The translations under genes and the position numbers were made by a program. The notes beneath the pieces were generated by a model. That model ran no database searches. It saw only the letters and a program-made list of their open reading frames with translations, and had not been told where the DNA came from. A DNA stretch of 56,885 nt from JAQBRD01 sp041158765. Lineage in GTDB: Bacteria; Patescibacteriota; Minisyncoccia; Phycocordibacterales; PALSA-1337. The stretch lies in the NCBI GenBank assembly GCA_041158765.1, contig JBEBAU010000021.1:1-56885 (forward strand). Reading direction: 5' to 3'. This document shows, piece after piece, positions 22,814 through 31,583 of the stretch. How positions within the stretch are numbered: the stretch's first letter is position 1; every line of letters starts with the position of its first letter.

Positions 22814-25168
22814 ATGAATGAAAAATTCCTAAAACCCTATAACTCCGCTGAAGCTGAGGAGCGAATCAGTAAACTCTGGGATGAGAGTGGCTTTTTCAAT
22901 CCAGATAATCTTCCGACTAATACCGGTGCACTCGATAGTGACGGCCAGCCACGCTTCAGTAAGCCTTTTTCTATTATTCTTCCGCCGCCGAATGTTACAG
23001 GGACACTTCATGCGGGACATGCAATGATGCTTGCGGTGCAGGACATCATTATTCGTTTTGAACGTATGCGTGGCAAAAAAACCCTCTGGCTTCCTGGAAC
23101 TGATCATGCCGCAATCGCTACTCAATCAAAAGTCGAAGGAATTATCTACAAAGAAGAGGGAAAACGTCGCCACGACCTTGGGCGCGAAGAACTTCTCAAG
23201 CGCGTTGAGCAATTTGCACAAAACAGCCACGACACTATCGTGAGTCAAGTGAAGGCTATGGGTTCATCAGTAGATTGGTCTCGAGAGGCTTTCACCCTTG
23301 ATGAAATTCGAAACAAAGCCGTGCGCACAGCTTTCAAACAAATGTATGACGATGGCATCATATATAGAGGATATCGTATTGTGAATTGGGATGTGAAAGG
23401 TCAGACAACAATTTCAGATGATGAAATTGTCTACGTTGAACAAAAGAGCAAACTATACACATTCAGATACGGCAAAACCGAGACCGGAGAGCCTTTTCCA
23501 ATTCCTATTGCCTCAGGAAGACCTGAGACAAAAGTCGGCGACGTAGCTGTTGCTGTTCATCCTGATGATGCTCGATACAAGCAATATATTGGTAAAGAAT
23601 ACAAAGTTAATTTTGCTGGTACACAACTTACAATCAAGGTTGTTGGTGATGAGGCTGCTCAACCTGAATTCGGTACAGGAGCTGTCGGTGTTACACCATG
23701 TCATAGCATGACGGACTGGGATATTGCAGAGCGACACGGTTTGCGAAAAGATCTCATTGTTATTAATGAAGTTGGCAAAATGACCGAAGCAGCGGGCCCT
23801 ATGGTTGCCGGCAAAAAAATCGCAGAAGCTCGCACAACTATTGTTGAATGGCTCAAATCTGAGGGTTTACTGGAAAAAGAGGAGGATATTGTACAAAATG
23901 TCACAACTGCTGAGCGAACAGGAGGTGTTATCGAACCATTGCCGAAGCTTCAGTGGTTTGTAAGTGCAACCAAGCGTTTCACTCAGAAGTTCGGGCCGAA
24001 TGCTGGCAAAGAAACCTCTCTCAAAGAGCTCATGTTGGGCGCAGTACGTGCCAATGGTGGAGAAATTGAAATAATTCCAGATCGTTTCGAGAAAACCTAT
24101 CTTCACTGGATAGAGAATCTTCGTGATTGGTGTATTTCGAGACAAATTTGGTATGGGCATCGGATTCCGGTTTGGTATCGAACTGATGCTTCTGGCAAAG
24201 AAGAAGTTTTTGTTGGAGTAGAAGCACCACAAAATAGTGCAGATGGTGTTGGTGCATGGAAACAAGACGAGGATACACTTGATACATGGTTTTCATCGGG
24301 TCTTTGGACATTCTCAACGCTTGGTTGGCCAGACGCTTGGGATCCACAAGCAAATGGTGGCAAGGGTGGAGCACGTCCTGGTACAGATTTGGCGCTCTAT
24401 CATCCAACCGATATTCTCGAGACTGGTCGCGACATTATCTTCTTCTGGGTTGCGCGTATGATTCTCATGTCAACGTATTTGATTGGTGAAATTCCTTTCA
24501 AAACTGTGTATCTTCATGGTCTTGTTCTCGATGGTGCTGGCAAAAAAATGTCAAAATCCCTTGGAAATGTCATTGATCCACTTGCCATGAAAGAAAAGTA
24601 TGGCGCCGATGCTTTCAGACTTTCACTCATTATCGGCACTGGCCCAGGTAATGACAGTCGTATTTCAGATGACAAAATTAAAGGATACAGAAACTTCGCA
24701 AATAAGTTATGGAATATTGCGCGTTTCATTCTTTCGAATACCACAGGAGAAAGCGAGACGAATAAGCCGTCTGCTGGCATACTCATTCCTCCTGCAATTG
24801 ATTATGATCCGGCTTTCAGCGCGTTTTCAGATGCAGACAGCAAGCTTATCGAAGAACTTGATGCGCTTATTGTTGAAATTACAAAGGAAATGGAGGAGTA
24901 CAAGTTCTATATTGTTGCCGAAAAGCTCTATCACTATGCATGGGATAAGCTCGCAGCTGATATTCTCGAGGATAGCAAGAAGATTTTTGCAGCAGGAGAT
25001 GCAGCTGCGATACGTTCACGTCAACAATTCCTTTTGCGAGCGCTCGATCGCTTGCTTCGTGTTCTACATCCTTTCATTCCGTTTGTGACGGAGGAGATTT
25101 GGTCTCATATACCAAAATCAAAAAATCGGACAGTTGGCTTACTCATGATTTCTGAATGGCCAGAGTAA
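22814..25168 (+). CDS. valS: Valyl-tRNA synthetase
   Basis: A 784-residue class I synthetase charging tRNA-Val. The nucleotide-binding motif is PPPNVTGTLHAGHA (HIGH equivalent GHA), followed by GTDHAAIATQ. The CP1 editing domain lies at about 195-350, with GRPETKVGDVAVAVHPDD and the GTGAVGVTPCHSMTDWDIAERH region. WCISRQIWYGHRIPVWY precedes the KMSKS loop (KKMSKSLGNVIDP). The protein is short compared with the usual 870-950 residues and ends soon after the anticodon-binding domain, with no room for the C-terminal coiled-coil arm. A small CCTCGACGAGG palindrome precedes it. Confidence 0.97.
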   Translation: MNEKFLKPYNSAEAEERISKLWDESGFFNPDNLPTNTGALDSDGQPRFSKPFSIILPPPNVTGTLHAGHAMMLAVQDIIIRFERMRGKKTLWLPGTDHAAIATQSKVEGIIYKEEGKRRHDLGREELLKRVEQFAQNSHDTIVSQVKAMGSSVDWSREAFTLDEIRNKAVRTAFKQMYDDGIIYRGYRIVNWDVKGQTTISDDEIVYVEQKSKLYTFRYGKTETGEPFPIPIASGRPETKVGDVAVAVHPDDARYKQYIGKEYKVNFAGTQLTIKVVGDEAAQPEFGTGAVGVTPCHSMTDWDIAERHGLRKDLIVINEVGKMTEAAGPMVAGKKIAEARTTIVEWLKSEGLLEKEEDIVQNVTTAERTGGVIEPLPKLQWFVSATKRFTQKFGPNAGKETSLKELMLGAVRANGGEIEIIPDRFEKTYLHWIENLRDWCISRQIWYGHRIPVWYRTDASGKEEVFVGVEAPQNSADGVGAWKQDEDTLDTWFSSGLWTFSTLGWPDAWDPQANGGKGGARPGTDLALYHPTDILETGRDIIFFWVARMILMSTYLIGEIPFKTVYLHGLVLDGAGKKMSKSLGNVIDPLAMKEKYGADAFRLSLIIGTGPGNDSRISDDKIKGYRNFANKLWNIARFILSNTTGESETNKPSAGILIPPAIDYDPAFSAFSDADSKLIEELDALIVEITKEMEEYKFYIVAEKLYHYAWDKLAADILEDSKKIFAAGDAAAIRSRQQFLLRALDRLLRVLHPFIPFVTEEIWSHIPKSKNRTVGLLMISEWPE

Positions 25169-25321
25169 TCTAGCTCATAATTTATTACAGCGAAGTTACT
25201 GTGATACTCTCTCCACAAGCAAATTCCTTTCGAATATAAGTAATAAGATTTCCACCTATTTATTTTTATTTAAGAGTCTATAGTAAAAGAAACATCACAT
25301 TTATTAGATTAAAAGAGGAGA

Positions 25322-25468
25322 ATGAAAATAAAGATTAAGAAATCTCCGTTGACGGTGATAGTTCAGGTTTTTAACATGCAAGAAAGACATAATATGATTC
25401 TGGGAGTAGGTAACGATGAGAGAGTTTATCGTTACAACATAGAAGATAGGATTTGGTATTTAATCTGA
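25322..25468 (+). CDS. Possible 48-residue orphan protein
   Basis: The ORF MKIKIKKSPLTVIVQVF... runs 48 codons to TGA 25466-25468. AAGAGGAG ends one base before the ATG, too close for normal Shine-Dalgarno use, so the start or the gene itself is uncertain. It is basic at the N-terminus and aromatic-rich at the end (VYRYNIEDRIWYLI). A small hairpin overlaps its stop. Confidence 0.3.
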   Translation: MKIKIKKSPLTVIVQVFNMQERHNMILGVGNDERVYRYNIEDRIWYLI

Positions 25469-25541
25469 ATTAACTTTTTTTAGTTAATTACCAATCAAAA
25501 AACACAATTAAAAGACCTATGCAGGGGATAGGCGACTATGG

Positions 25542-25547
25542 TATAAT
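25542..25547 (+). promoter_or_regulatory. -10 box (TATAAT) of the SWIB gene
   Basis: TATAAT lies 37 bases before ATG 25585, giving a leader of about 30 bases, longer than for most genes here. Confidence 0.55.
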
Positions 25548-25584
25548 CACCCCACTAGTAAAGTAATAAATAAATCAAACACAT

Positions 25585-25833
25585 ATGGCAACTTCTGCAT
25601 TTATGAAACCAATGACTGTAAGCGCTGACCTCGCTGCTGTTGTAGGAAAGGGTCCTATGCCTCGATCAGAGGTTGTTAAGGCTCTCTGGGTATATATCAA
25701 GAAGAACAATCTTCAGGATCCTTCAAACAAGCGCAATATCAATGCTGATGCTGCTCTCAAGAAGGTTTTTGGTGGAAAGGACGTAGTAAACATGTTTGAA
25801 ATGACAAAGCTCGTTTCAAAGCACCTTTCATAA
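25585..25833 (+). CDS. SWIB/MDM2 domain protein
   Basis: An 82-residue protein made almost entirely of one SWIB domain: PMTVSADLAAVVGKGPMPRS, EVVKALWVYIKKNNLQDPSN, KRNINADAALKKVFGGKDVV, NMFEMTKLVSKHL. In eukaryotes SWIB domains occur in chromatin-remodelling and MDM2 proteins. Stand-alone bacterial copies are known in Chlamydiae and some other bacteria, often near DNA topology functions. The role here is unknown, but a small very basic protein follows 18 bases downstream, suggesting a chromatin-type pair. Confidence 0.92.
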   Translation: MATSAFMKPMTVSADLAAVVGKGPMPRSEVVKALWVYIKKNNLQDPSNKRNINADAALKKVFGGKDVVNMFEMTKLVSKHLS

Positions 25834-25851
25834 TCTGTAATTTTCAAAAAA

Positions 25852-25977
25852 ATGAAACGAAAAGGAACAAATGCGAAGAATAAAACTTCTCGCTCAAAGA
25901 AAACAAAGAAGCGTCTAGCTATAAAGCACGCTCGCAATGCAGCAAAAGCTGCAAAGAAGTTCCGAAAAGGACGATAA
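25852..25977 (+). CDS. Very basic 41-residue protein
   Basis: A short ORF from ATG 25852 to TAA 25975-25977. Of 41 residues, 19 are Lys or Arg and many others are Ala (RLAIKHARNAAKAAKKFRKG), with no acidic residue. Composition resembles histone H1-like or nucleoid-binding tails, although a small ribosome-associated protein is also possible. It lies 18 bases after the SWIB gene in the same direction and ends at a strong terminator, so the two are probably co-transcribed. Confidence 0.65.
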   Translation: MKRKGTNAKNKTSRSKKTKKRLAIKHARNAAKAAKKFRKGR

Positions 25978-25983
25978 ATAATA

Positions 25984-26011
25984 AAAACCGCTCTCATTCG
26001 AGGGCGGTTTT
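25984..26011. terminator. Bidirectional intrinsic terminator
   Basis: AAAACCGC (25984-25991) pairs with GCGGTTTT (26004-26011), with an inner CTC/GAG. It serves the SWIB operon on the plus strand and the 25994-26290 gene on the minus strand; the TGA stop of the latter (25996-25994) lies inside the hairpin. Confidence 0.85.
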
Positions 26012-26290
26012 GCTTTCGTGTGCTTCTAGAAGTGCGAAGTATTGGTCCCGATTTGCAAAAATAGGCCGGTATCGGATTTGGTAATCCTTGCCTTTTGGCG
26101 TATGAAGACGATCATTCGGTCCCACCCGCAAAGTTGAGAGTCCTTGCTTGCGCATCATATTAACGTTGAAGCCAAGAACTTCGCAAGCCTCGTCTCCAAT
26201 CCAGATTTCGCCTTCTTGTAATTCCGGATCATCGAACATTGCTGGATAATTCTTGCGCATTTCTGCTTCACGTTCTGCTCGGTTGAACAT
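25994..26290 (-). CDS. Unknown small protein with Shine-Dalgarno-led start
   Basis: A 98-residue product. ATG 26290 is chosen because GAAAGGAC lies about 9 bases upstream; the frame also opens at 26314. The first 25 residues are charged (FNRAEREAEMRKNYPAMFDD). The middle has EGEIWIGDEACEVLGFNVNM and the end QIRYRPIFANRDQYFALLEA. No domain is recognised. The stop is embedded in the shared terminator. A TTGACA/TATTTT promoter candidate lies upstream. It belongs with the atypical gene set, being GC-richer and with an explicit ribosome binding site. Confidence 0.65.
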   Translation of the reverse strand: MFNRAEREAEMRKNYPAMFDDPELQEGEIWIGDEACEVLGFNVNMMRKQGLSTLRVGPNDRLHTPKGKDYQIRYRPIFANRDQYFALLEAHESKTALE

Positions 26291-26331
26291 ACTATTGGGT
26301 CCTTTCAACCCCAAAATAACTGTATAATAAA

Positions 26332-26360
26332 AAAATACAACTTTTATAAATTATTGTCAA
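26332..26360 (-). promoter_or_regulatory. Candidate sigma70 promoter for the 25994-26290 gene
   Basis: On the minus strand TTGACA (26360-26355), 17 bases and TATTTT (26337-26332) are found about 40 bases before the ATG. TTATAC just downstream (26327-26322) is an alternative -10. Confidence 0.5.
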
Positions 26361-26428
26361 TGAAATACTAGGATAATCCTTTTTTACCAAAAAATGATAT
26401 ACTAAGCACCATATAAAGCCCCAATATC

Positions 26429-29344
26429 ATGCAACCGTACGATCACTCAAAGATTGAGCCAAAATGGCAAAAAAAGTGGGAAAAAGCACAGGCCGGCAAA
26501 GCCAAAACTCCTTCACAGAAGAAAAATGGAGGTGATGAACAGAAGAAATTCTTCGGTTTGATAGAATTTCCATTTCCATCTGGTGACGGTCTCCATGTTG
26601 GACATATTCGCAGCAATACCGCTATGGATATTATTGCTCGTAAGCGACGTCGCGAGGGGTATAACGTGCTCTATCCGATTGGTTGGGATGCTTTTGGTCT
26701 TCCTACAGAAAACTATGCGATCAAGACAGGGCTTCACCCAACAGTTGTAACCAAACGCAATACGGATAATTTCCGCCGTCAGCTCAAATCACTCGGTTTT
26801 TCTTTTGATTGGTCACGTGAAGTAGATACGTCTGATCCCAAATACTATCGATGGACACAGTGGATTTTCCTTCAGCTTTTGAAAAAAGGCCTTGCATACA
26901 AACAAAAGATGTTCATCAATTGGTGCCCGAAGGATCTTATTGGCCTTGCTAATGAAGAGGTAATTGATGGCAAGTGTGAGCGTTGCGGTACGGCAGTAGA
27001 GAAGCGTGAAAAAGAGCAGTGGATGCTTGCTATTACCAAGTATGCGGATCGTCTTGATCGTGATCTTGATGATGTGAATTTCCTTGAAAAAATAAAAATC
27101 CAGCAAAGAAATTGGATTGGTAAGAGCGAGGGCGCAGAAATTACTTTCAAAATCACAGCGGGTGACAAAAAATCAGATAGTAATGTGAGTACAGCCGAAA
27201 GCGTCACTGTTTTCACAACTCGACCTGATACGCTCTTCGGTGTGACATATATTGTGCTTGCACCTGAAAATAAGCTTGTTGCTTCACTTCTTTCACATAC
27301 AAAAAACGCAGATGAAATCAAAAAGTATATTGCTGAAGCAAAAATAAAGTCTGAAATTCAACGCACGGATGCGGGGGCAGAGAAGACCGGTGTTGAGCTT
27401 CGTGGAATTACCGCAACAAACCCAGCAAATGGGGAGCAGGTTCCTGTCTGGATTGCTGATTATGTCCTCGCCGACTACGGAACAGGTGCAGTCATGGCCG
27501 TGCCAGCACACGATAGTCGTGATTTTGCTTTTGCAAAAAAGTACAGATTACCAATACGCCAAGTTATTGCGCCGTATTTTGAAAATACCACTGATCTTAT
27601 TCCAAAAAAGGATTTGCCTATTTCAAAACGAGCTATTGTACACGCAATTGTGAAGCATCCTAGTCAAGATAAGTATCTTTTTATTTCATGGAAGGATCAT
27701 GCGTGGAATTCACTCATCACTGGAGGTATTGAAAATAATGAGACCCTCGCTGAAGCCGGAAAGCGTGAAATTCTCGAAGAAACTGGATATAAAAATGCCC
27801 GTTTCATTGATACTTCTGGAAGTTCTTGGGAGATTCACTCGTATTTTTATGCTGAGCATAAGAATGAAAATCGCTACATGGTTGCTCGAGGTGCATTCTT
27901 TCAACTTGAAAATGAAGAGTGTGTCGAAATAACTGAGGATGAAAAAAAGAAGCATGATATTGTATGGCTCGATGCAATAAAAGCACGTGATTTCCTCACT
28001 CATATCAATCAAAAGTACATTTGGGATATCATTCAAAAAGAGTCTGCGTATGAGGGAGACGGCAAGCTTATTAATTCTGGCAAATTTACCGGTCGTTCAT
28101 CTCAAGAGATATTGAAAGAGATTACAGAATTTGCTGGAGGAAAATGGGTTGAAAAATTCAAACTTCGTGATTGGATATTTTCACGACAGAGATATTGGGG
28201 TGAACCAATACCAGTTATTCATTGTGAGAAGTGCGGCACTGTCCCTGTTCCAGAGAAGAACCTTCCCGTGAAGCTTCCGAAGGTGAAGAATTATAAGCCA
28301 ACAGAGAATGGCGAATCGCCGCTGGCTGCAATAACAAAGTGGGTTAATGTAAAATGCCCAACATGTCGTGGCAAGGCTCGCCGAGAGACGGATACAATGC
28401 CAAATTGGGCTGGTTCTTCTTGGTATTATCTTCGCTATGCTGATCCAAAGAACAAGAAGGCTATTGCTTCACCTGAAGCTCTCAAATATTGGACTCCGGT
28501 AGATTGGTATAACGGTGGTATGGAGCATACGACGCTTCACCTCCTATATTCTCGTTTCTGGCACAAATTCCTCTTTGATATTGGTGTTGTTCCTACAAAA
28601 GAACCGTATGTGAAGCGAACCTCACATGGGCTTATTCTCGCAGCCGGTGGAGAAAAGATGTCAAAATCAAAAGGTAATGTGATAAATCCAGACGCTACGG
28701 TCACAACAGTTGGTGCAGATAGTCTACGTCTCTACGAAATGTTCATGGGGCCTTTTGACCAACATATTGCTTGGGATGAAAACGGCATTGTGGGTACTCG
28801 ACGTTTCATTGAGCGTGTTTGGCGTCTCCAGGAAAAGCTTGCAACAGCGACAATTATTGCGACCGATACCACTGCAGCTGGAACAAAAGACACACTTATT
28901 CACAAAACCATCAAAAAAGTCTCTGAGGATATCGAAGAGATGCGTTTCAACACTGCCATTAGCACCATGATGATTGCAGTGAATGAACTTGAAAAAGAAA
29001 CAGCGGTCTCTATTTCACATTATGAAAATTTATTGAAATTACTCGCTCCATTTGCACCTCATGTAACTGAAGAGATTTGGCAAACAACACTCAAGCACAA
29101 AACATCTATCCACGACGAAGCATGGCCAAGTTATGATCCGACAAAAATCGCAGACACTATTTCAACTATCATTGTTCAAGTAAATGGCAAAATGCGTGCA
29201 TCATTTGAAACAAGTGCCACCGCAACCGAAAATGAGATACAAGAACAAGCACTCAAGCTTCCAGAAACCATCAAGTGGATTGGCGAAAAACCGGTGAAGA
29301 AAATCATCGTCGTAAAAGGAAAAGTAGTTAATATTGTTGTATGA
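26429..29344 (+). CDS. leuS: Leucyl-tRNA synthetase with an inserted Nudix domain
   Basis: A 971-residue class I synthetase. It has the HIGH equivalent HVGHI (in FPFPSGDGLHVGHIRSNT), a Cys-containing WCPKD...CERCG segment, the CP1 editing core ending in GTGAVMAVPAHDSRDFAFAK, then FSRQRYWGEPIPVIHCEKCG, GSSWYYLRY and KMSKSKGNVINP. Between the end of the CP1 core (about residue 378) and DGKLINSGKFTG (about 542) sits an extra domain of about 155 residues with a perfect Nudix box, G432-x5-E438-x7-R446-E-I-L-E-E-T-G-Y454. Usual LeuRS proteins have only a short link here. The domain could hydrolyse a nucleotide by-product or bind a nucleotide. The stop overlaps the next start (ATGA). Confidence 0.96.
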   Translation: MQPYDHSKIEPKWQKKWEKAQAGKAKTPSQKKNGGDEQKKFFGLIEFPFPSGDGLHVGHIRSNTAMDIIARKRRREGYNVLYPIGWDAFGLPTENYAIKTGLHPTVVTKRNTDNFRRQLKSLGFSFDWSREVDTSDPKYYRWTQWIFLQLLKKGLAYKQKMFINWCPKDLIGLANEEVIDGKCERCGTAVEKREKEQWMLAITKYADRLDRDLDDVNFLEKIKIQQRNWIGKSEGAEITFKITAGDKKSDSNVSTAESVTVFTTRPDTLFGVTYIVLAPENKLVASLLSHTKNADEIKKYIAEAKIKSEIQRTDAGAEKTGVELRGITATNPANGEQVPVWIADYVLADYGTGAVMAVPAHDSRDFAFAKKYRLPIRQVIAPYFENTTDLIPKKDLPISKRAIVHAIVKHPSQDKYLFISWKDHAWNSLITGGIENNETLAEAGKREILEETGYKNARFIDTSGSSWEIHSYFYAEHKNENRYMVARGAFFQLENEECVEITEDEKKKHDIVWLDAIKARDFLTHINQKYIWDIIQKESAYEGDGKLINSGKFTGRSSQEILKEITEFAGGKWVEKFKLRDWIFSRQRYWGEPIPVIHCEKCGTVPVPEKNLPVKLPKVKNYKPTENGESPLAAITKWVNVKCPTCRGKARRETDTMPNWAGSSWYYLRYADPKNKKAIASPEALKYWTPVDWYNGGMEHTTLHLLYSRFWHKFLFDIGVVPTKEPYVKRTSHGLILAAGGEKMSKSKGNVINPDATVTTVGADSLRLYEMFMGPFDQHIAWDENGIVGTRRFIERVWRLQEKLATATIIATDTTAAGTKDTLIHKTIKKVSEDIEEMRFNTAISTMMIAVNELEKETAVSISHYENLLKLLAPFAPHVTEEIWQTTLKHKTSIHDEAWPSYDPTKIADTISTIIVQVNGKMRASFETSATATENEIQEQALKLPETIKWIGEKPVKKIIVVKGKVVNIVV

Positions 29345-30252
29345 CCACCGCCATTTTTCTTATTGCTTTAGCTGCGCCATTTCTGTGGTCAATAGTAAAT
29401 CATGCGGATAAATTCCTTCTTTCAAAATACTTCAAAGCTGGAGGTGTAGGAGGATTGGCAATTCTATCAACGCTATTTTCTATAGTATTACTTCCGATAA
29501 TTTACTTTTTTGATCAGAGTATTCTCTCGATCAATCCGCAAGGCGCACTTATCCTCATGCTTGCTGGAGTCTTCAATGCTTTGGCAATTTTGCTATATCT
29601 ATACGCTCTTCAAGAGGACGAAACAAGTGTAGTCGTGCCTTTCATGCAACTCATACCTTTTTTCACATTTGTATTTGGATACTTCATTCTTGGTGAAACA
29701 CTAAGCGCAATTCAAATAATTGGTGGATGTATTATCACTATCGGAGTGTTGATTTTGTCACTTGTGAAAGAGAAAGGGATGAAAATGGTTTTTAAGTGGA
29801 AAGTTTCTGCTCTCATGATTGCAACTTCGATACTTTTTGGTTTATATGGCGTGCTATTCAAATTTGTCAGCTTATCAGACGGCTTTTGGGCGGGAGCATT
29901 CTGGGAAGCTGTTGGTCTTATTCTTTTTGGTATTGTGTTGTTCTGTATATCATCATATAGAAAAGAGTTCTTTTCATTATTCAAACAAAACTCTGTTCCT
30001 ATTATTGGTCTTAATCTCGCGAGTGAAATGATGACAATAGCTGGTAATTGGCTTATGGCATATGCATCACTTTTTGTTACAGTAGCCCTCGTTATGCTCG
30101 TATCCGCATATCAACCAGTATTCGTTCTTCTTATTGGAACGGCACTCAGTGTATTCTTGCCACATCTAGTCAAAGAGGATATTAGGATCAAAGCTCTCGC
30201 ACAAAAGGGAATTGCAATAGCAATTATTGTATTTGGAACATACTTACTTTAG
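29341..30252 (+). CDS. EamA-family (DMT superfamily) permease
   Basis: A 303-residue membrane protein with ten hydrophobic segments in two EamA repeats (about 5-140 and 155-300). The first repeat has IYFFDQ...LYLYALQEDETSVVVPFMQL, PFFTFVFGYFILGETLSAIQ and IGGCIITIGVLIL; the second repeats the same pattern (YASLFVTVALVMLVSAYQPV). It is a likely metabolite/drug transporter of unknown substrate, translationally coupled to leuS by ATGA. It overlaps the convergent purD-like gene by 9 bases. Confidence 0.9.
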   Translation: MTTAIFLIALAAPFLWSIVNHADKFLLSKYFKAGGVGGLAILSTLFSIVLLPIIYFFDQSILSINPQGALILMLAGVFNALAILLYLYALQEDETSVVVPFMQLIPFFTFVFGYFILGETLSAIQIIGGCIITIGVLILSLVKEKGMKMVFKWKVSALMIATSILFGLYGVLFKFVSLSDGFWAGAFWEAVGLILFGIVLFCISSYRKEFFSLFKQNSVPIIGLNLASEMMTIAGNWLMAYASLFVTVALVMLVSAYQPVFVLLIGTALSVFLPHLVKEDIRIKALAQKGIAIAIIVFGTYLL

Positions 30253-31542
30253 GTAACCCCACTCTATGAGTTTGGCCTTATGAGATGTGTCGAATTTGCT
30301 ACCAATATCATTTCGATACATTTTTCTTGGTAATACGATTTTTTCAATAATTGGATAGACGGTTTTGTGAGCTTCTTGAATTGTTTTGCCAACGCCAGTT
30401 ACATACAAAACAAAACCATTACGATCAGTTACGAAGTATTTTGATGGATCATTAACTCTAGCTGAAATACCTTCGAAGTGAACATGTTTCATTTCATCTT
30501 TTGAAAGATGGTCGAAAAAAACGCCAATTCCATACGTAGAATCCTCTGGTAGCTTATTTTTGAATGGAAAGGGAGGTGCTGCAAGAAGAACTACGATTCC
30601 ATAGCCTTCTTTCCATTTGAGATCATAGTGCTTGCCACTAGCAACTGCATGAAGAAATTCTCCCCACGGAGATATATTGAGTTCATCGTGCAAATGGATA
30701 ATTGGTGAACCAAATCTCGTTGTTGCTTCAAGTGGGAACACACCGTCGGCATTTACAATGCAGTTTATTTCAAAATCTCCTCTAAAATCTGTCTTTTTTA
30801 GAAAATCCTTGAAAAGCCCGATCGTATTCATATACAAAGGGATTGATTCATCATTGCTATACCAAGCAAGAGTACCCATTTCACTTGTTGTAGGTCCAAC
30901 ATCACCAGGGAACATTTTGGTATGCTCAAGATTGAACTCAATTGGCCCAACCCAATCTGTTCCATTGAAATAACGACCAATTCCTATTTCTATACCATCA
31001 ATTCGCTGCTGAAGAGTAATTCGCTCATTCTTTATCTTTTTTGTGATAAGGAAGTTGAGCAATACACTAATGCCATCACTACCATCAGCAAGTTCTCCTA
31101 CGTAGCTCAAGGCTTTTTTACCATTGTTTTGTTTGATTACCCACTGATTTGGATTAGCTTTTGCAAATTCAAGCGCATCATATACCGTATCAAAATCCTT
31201 AAGAGGAACGGTTTTCATACCGTGCTTCCTGAAGACCTCTTGTCCATATTCTCGATCCATCTCAAGCTTTTCAGCACCTCTCGAGCCGCCAAACACCGTA
31301 TAACCCTCTTTTCTTAGCTTATTCTGGATAGAACCATACCCGACATCATCAAAGACAATAAGACCGGATTTTCCAACCCAGCCTAGCTCATTTTTCCAAT
31401 CATCTGTCTTGTCTACTATATTAGAAAAATTTTCTCTATCCGACTTAGACCCAATAAAAAGTTTTACTTCGTGGCCTTCATTCTTCAGGATTCTTGCAAT
31501 ATCAGCTGCAATCAGATTTTTGGAAATAAACAGTATATTCAC
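30244..31542 (-). CDS. PurD-like ATP-grasp ligase
   Basis: A 432-residue protein laid out like phosphoribosylamine-glycine ligase: an N-terminal Rossmann-like domain (MNILFISKN...FDDVGYGSIQNKLRKEGYTVFG), a linker SRGAEKLEMDREYGQEVFRKHG, the ATP-grasp core (WVIKQNNGKK, ITLQQRIDGIEIGIGRYFNG, FRGDFEINCIVNADGVFPLE, TTRFGSPII) and a C-terminal domain. The start is GTG 31542, supported by TATAGT 9 bases upstream. No other purine-synthesis gene is in the window, and the N-terminal half is divergent from PurD. It may therefore ligate something other than phosphoribosylamine and glycine. Confidence 0.75.
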   Translation of the reverse strand: MNILFISKNLIAADIARILKNEGHEVKLFIGSKSDRENFSNIVDKTDDWKNELGWVGKSGLIVFDDVGYGSIQNKLRKEGYTVFGGSRGAEKLEMDREYGQEVFRKHGMKTVPLKDFDTVYDALEFAKANPNQWVIKQNNGKKALSYVGELADGSDGISVLLNFLITKKIKNERITLQQRIDGIEIGIGRYFNGTDWVGPIEFNLEHTKMFPGDVGPTTSEMGTLAWYSNDESIPLYMNTIGLFKDFLKKTDFRGDFEINCIVNADGVFPLEATTRFGSPIIHLHDELNISPWGEFLHAVASGKHYDLKWKEGYGIVVLLAAPPFPFKNKLPEDSTYGIGVFFDHLSKDEMKHVHFEGISARVNDPSKYFVTDRNGFVLYVTGVGKTIQEAHKTVYPIIEKIVLPRKMYRNDIGSKFDTSHKAKLIEWGYLK

Positions 31543-31583
31543 GACACGAGTACTATACCATGTTTTGGTGTATAATTAAAAAT
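31543..31583. promoter_or_regulatory. Back-to-back promoters between the purD-like and histidine kinase genes
   Basis: Within 41 bases lie a minus-strand TATAGT (31557-31552, 9 bases from GTG 31542) and a plus-strand TATAAT (31571-31576, 7 bases from ATG 31584). Confidence 0.65.

Larger units (their letters stand above)
25169..25584. other. 416-base AT-rich intergenic region
   Basis: No tRNA-like or large coding segment is seen. It holds one possible 48-codon ORF (25322-25468), an AATTAACT/AGTTAATT hairpin around a T-run (25468-25489), and the TATAAT of the SWIB gene at 25542-25547. The first 150 bases are featureless AT-rich sequence. Confidence 0.5.
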
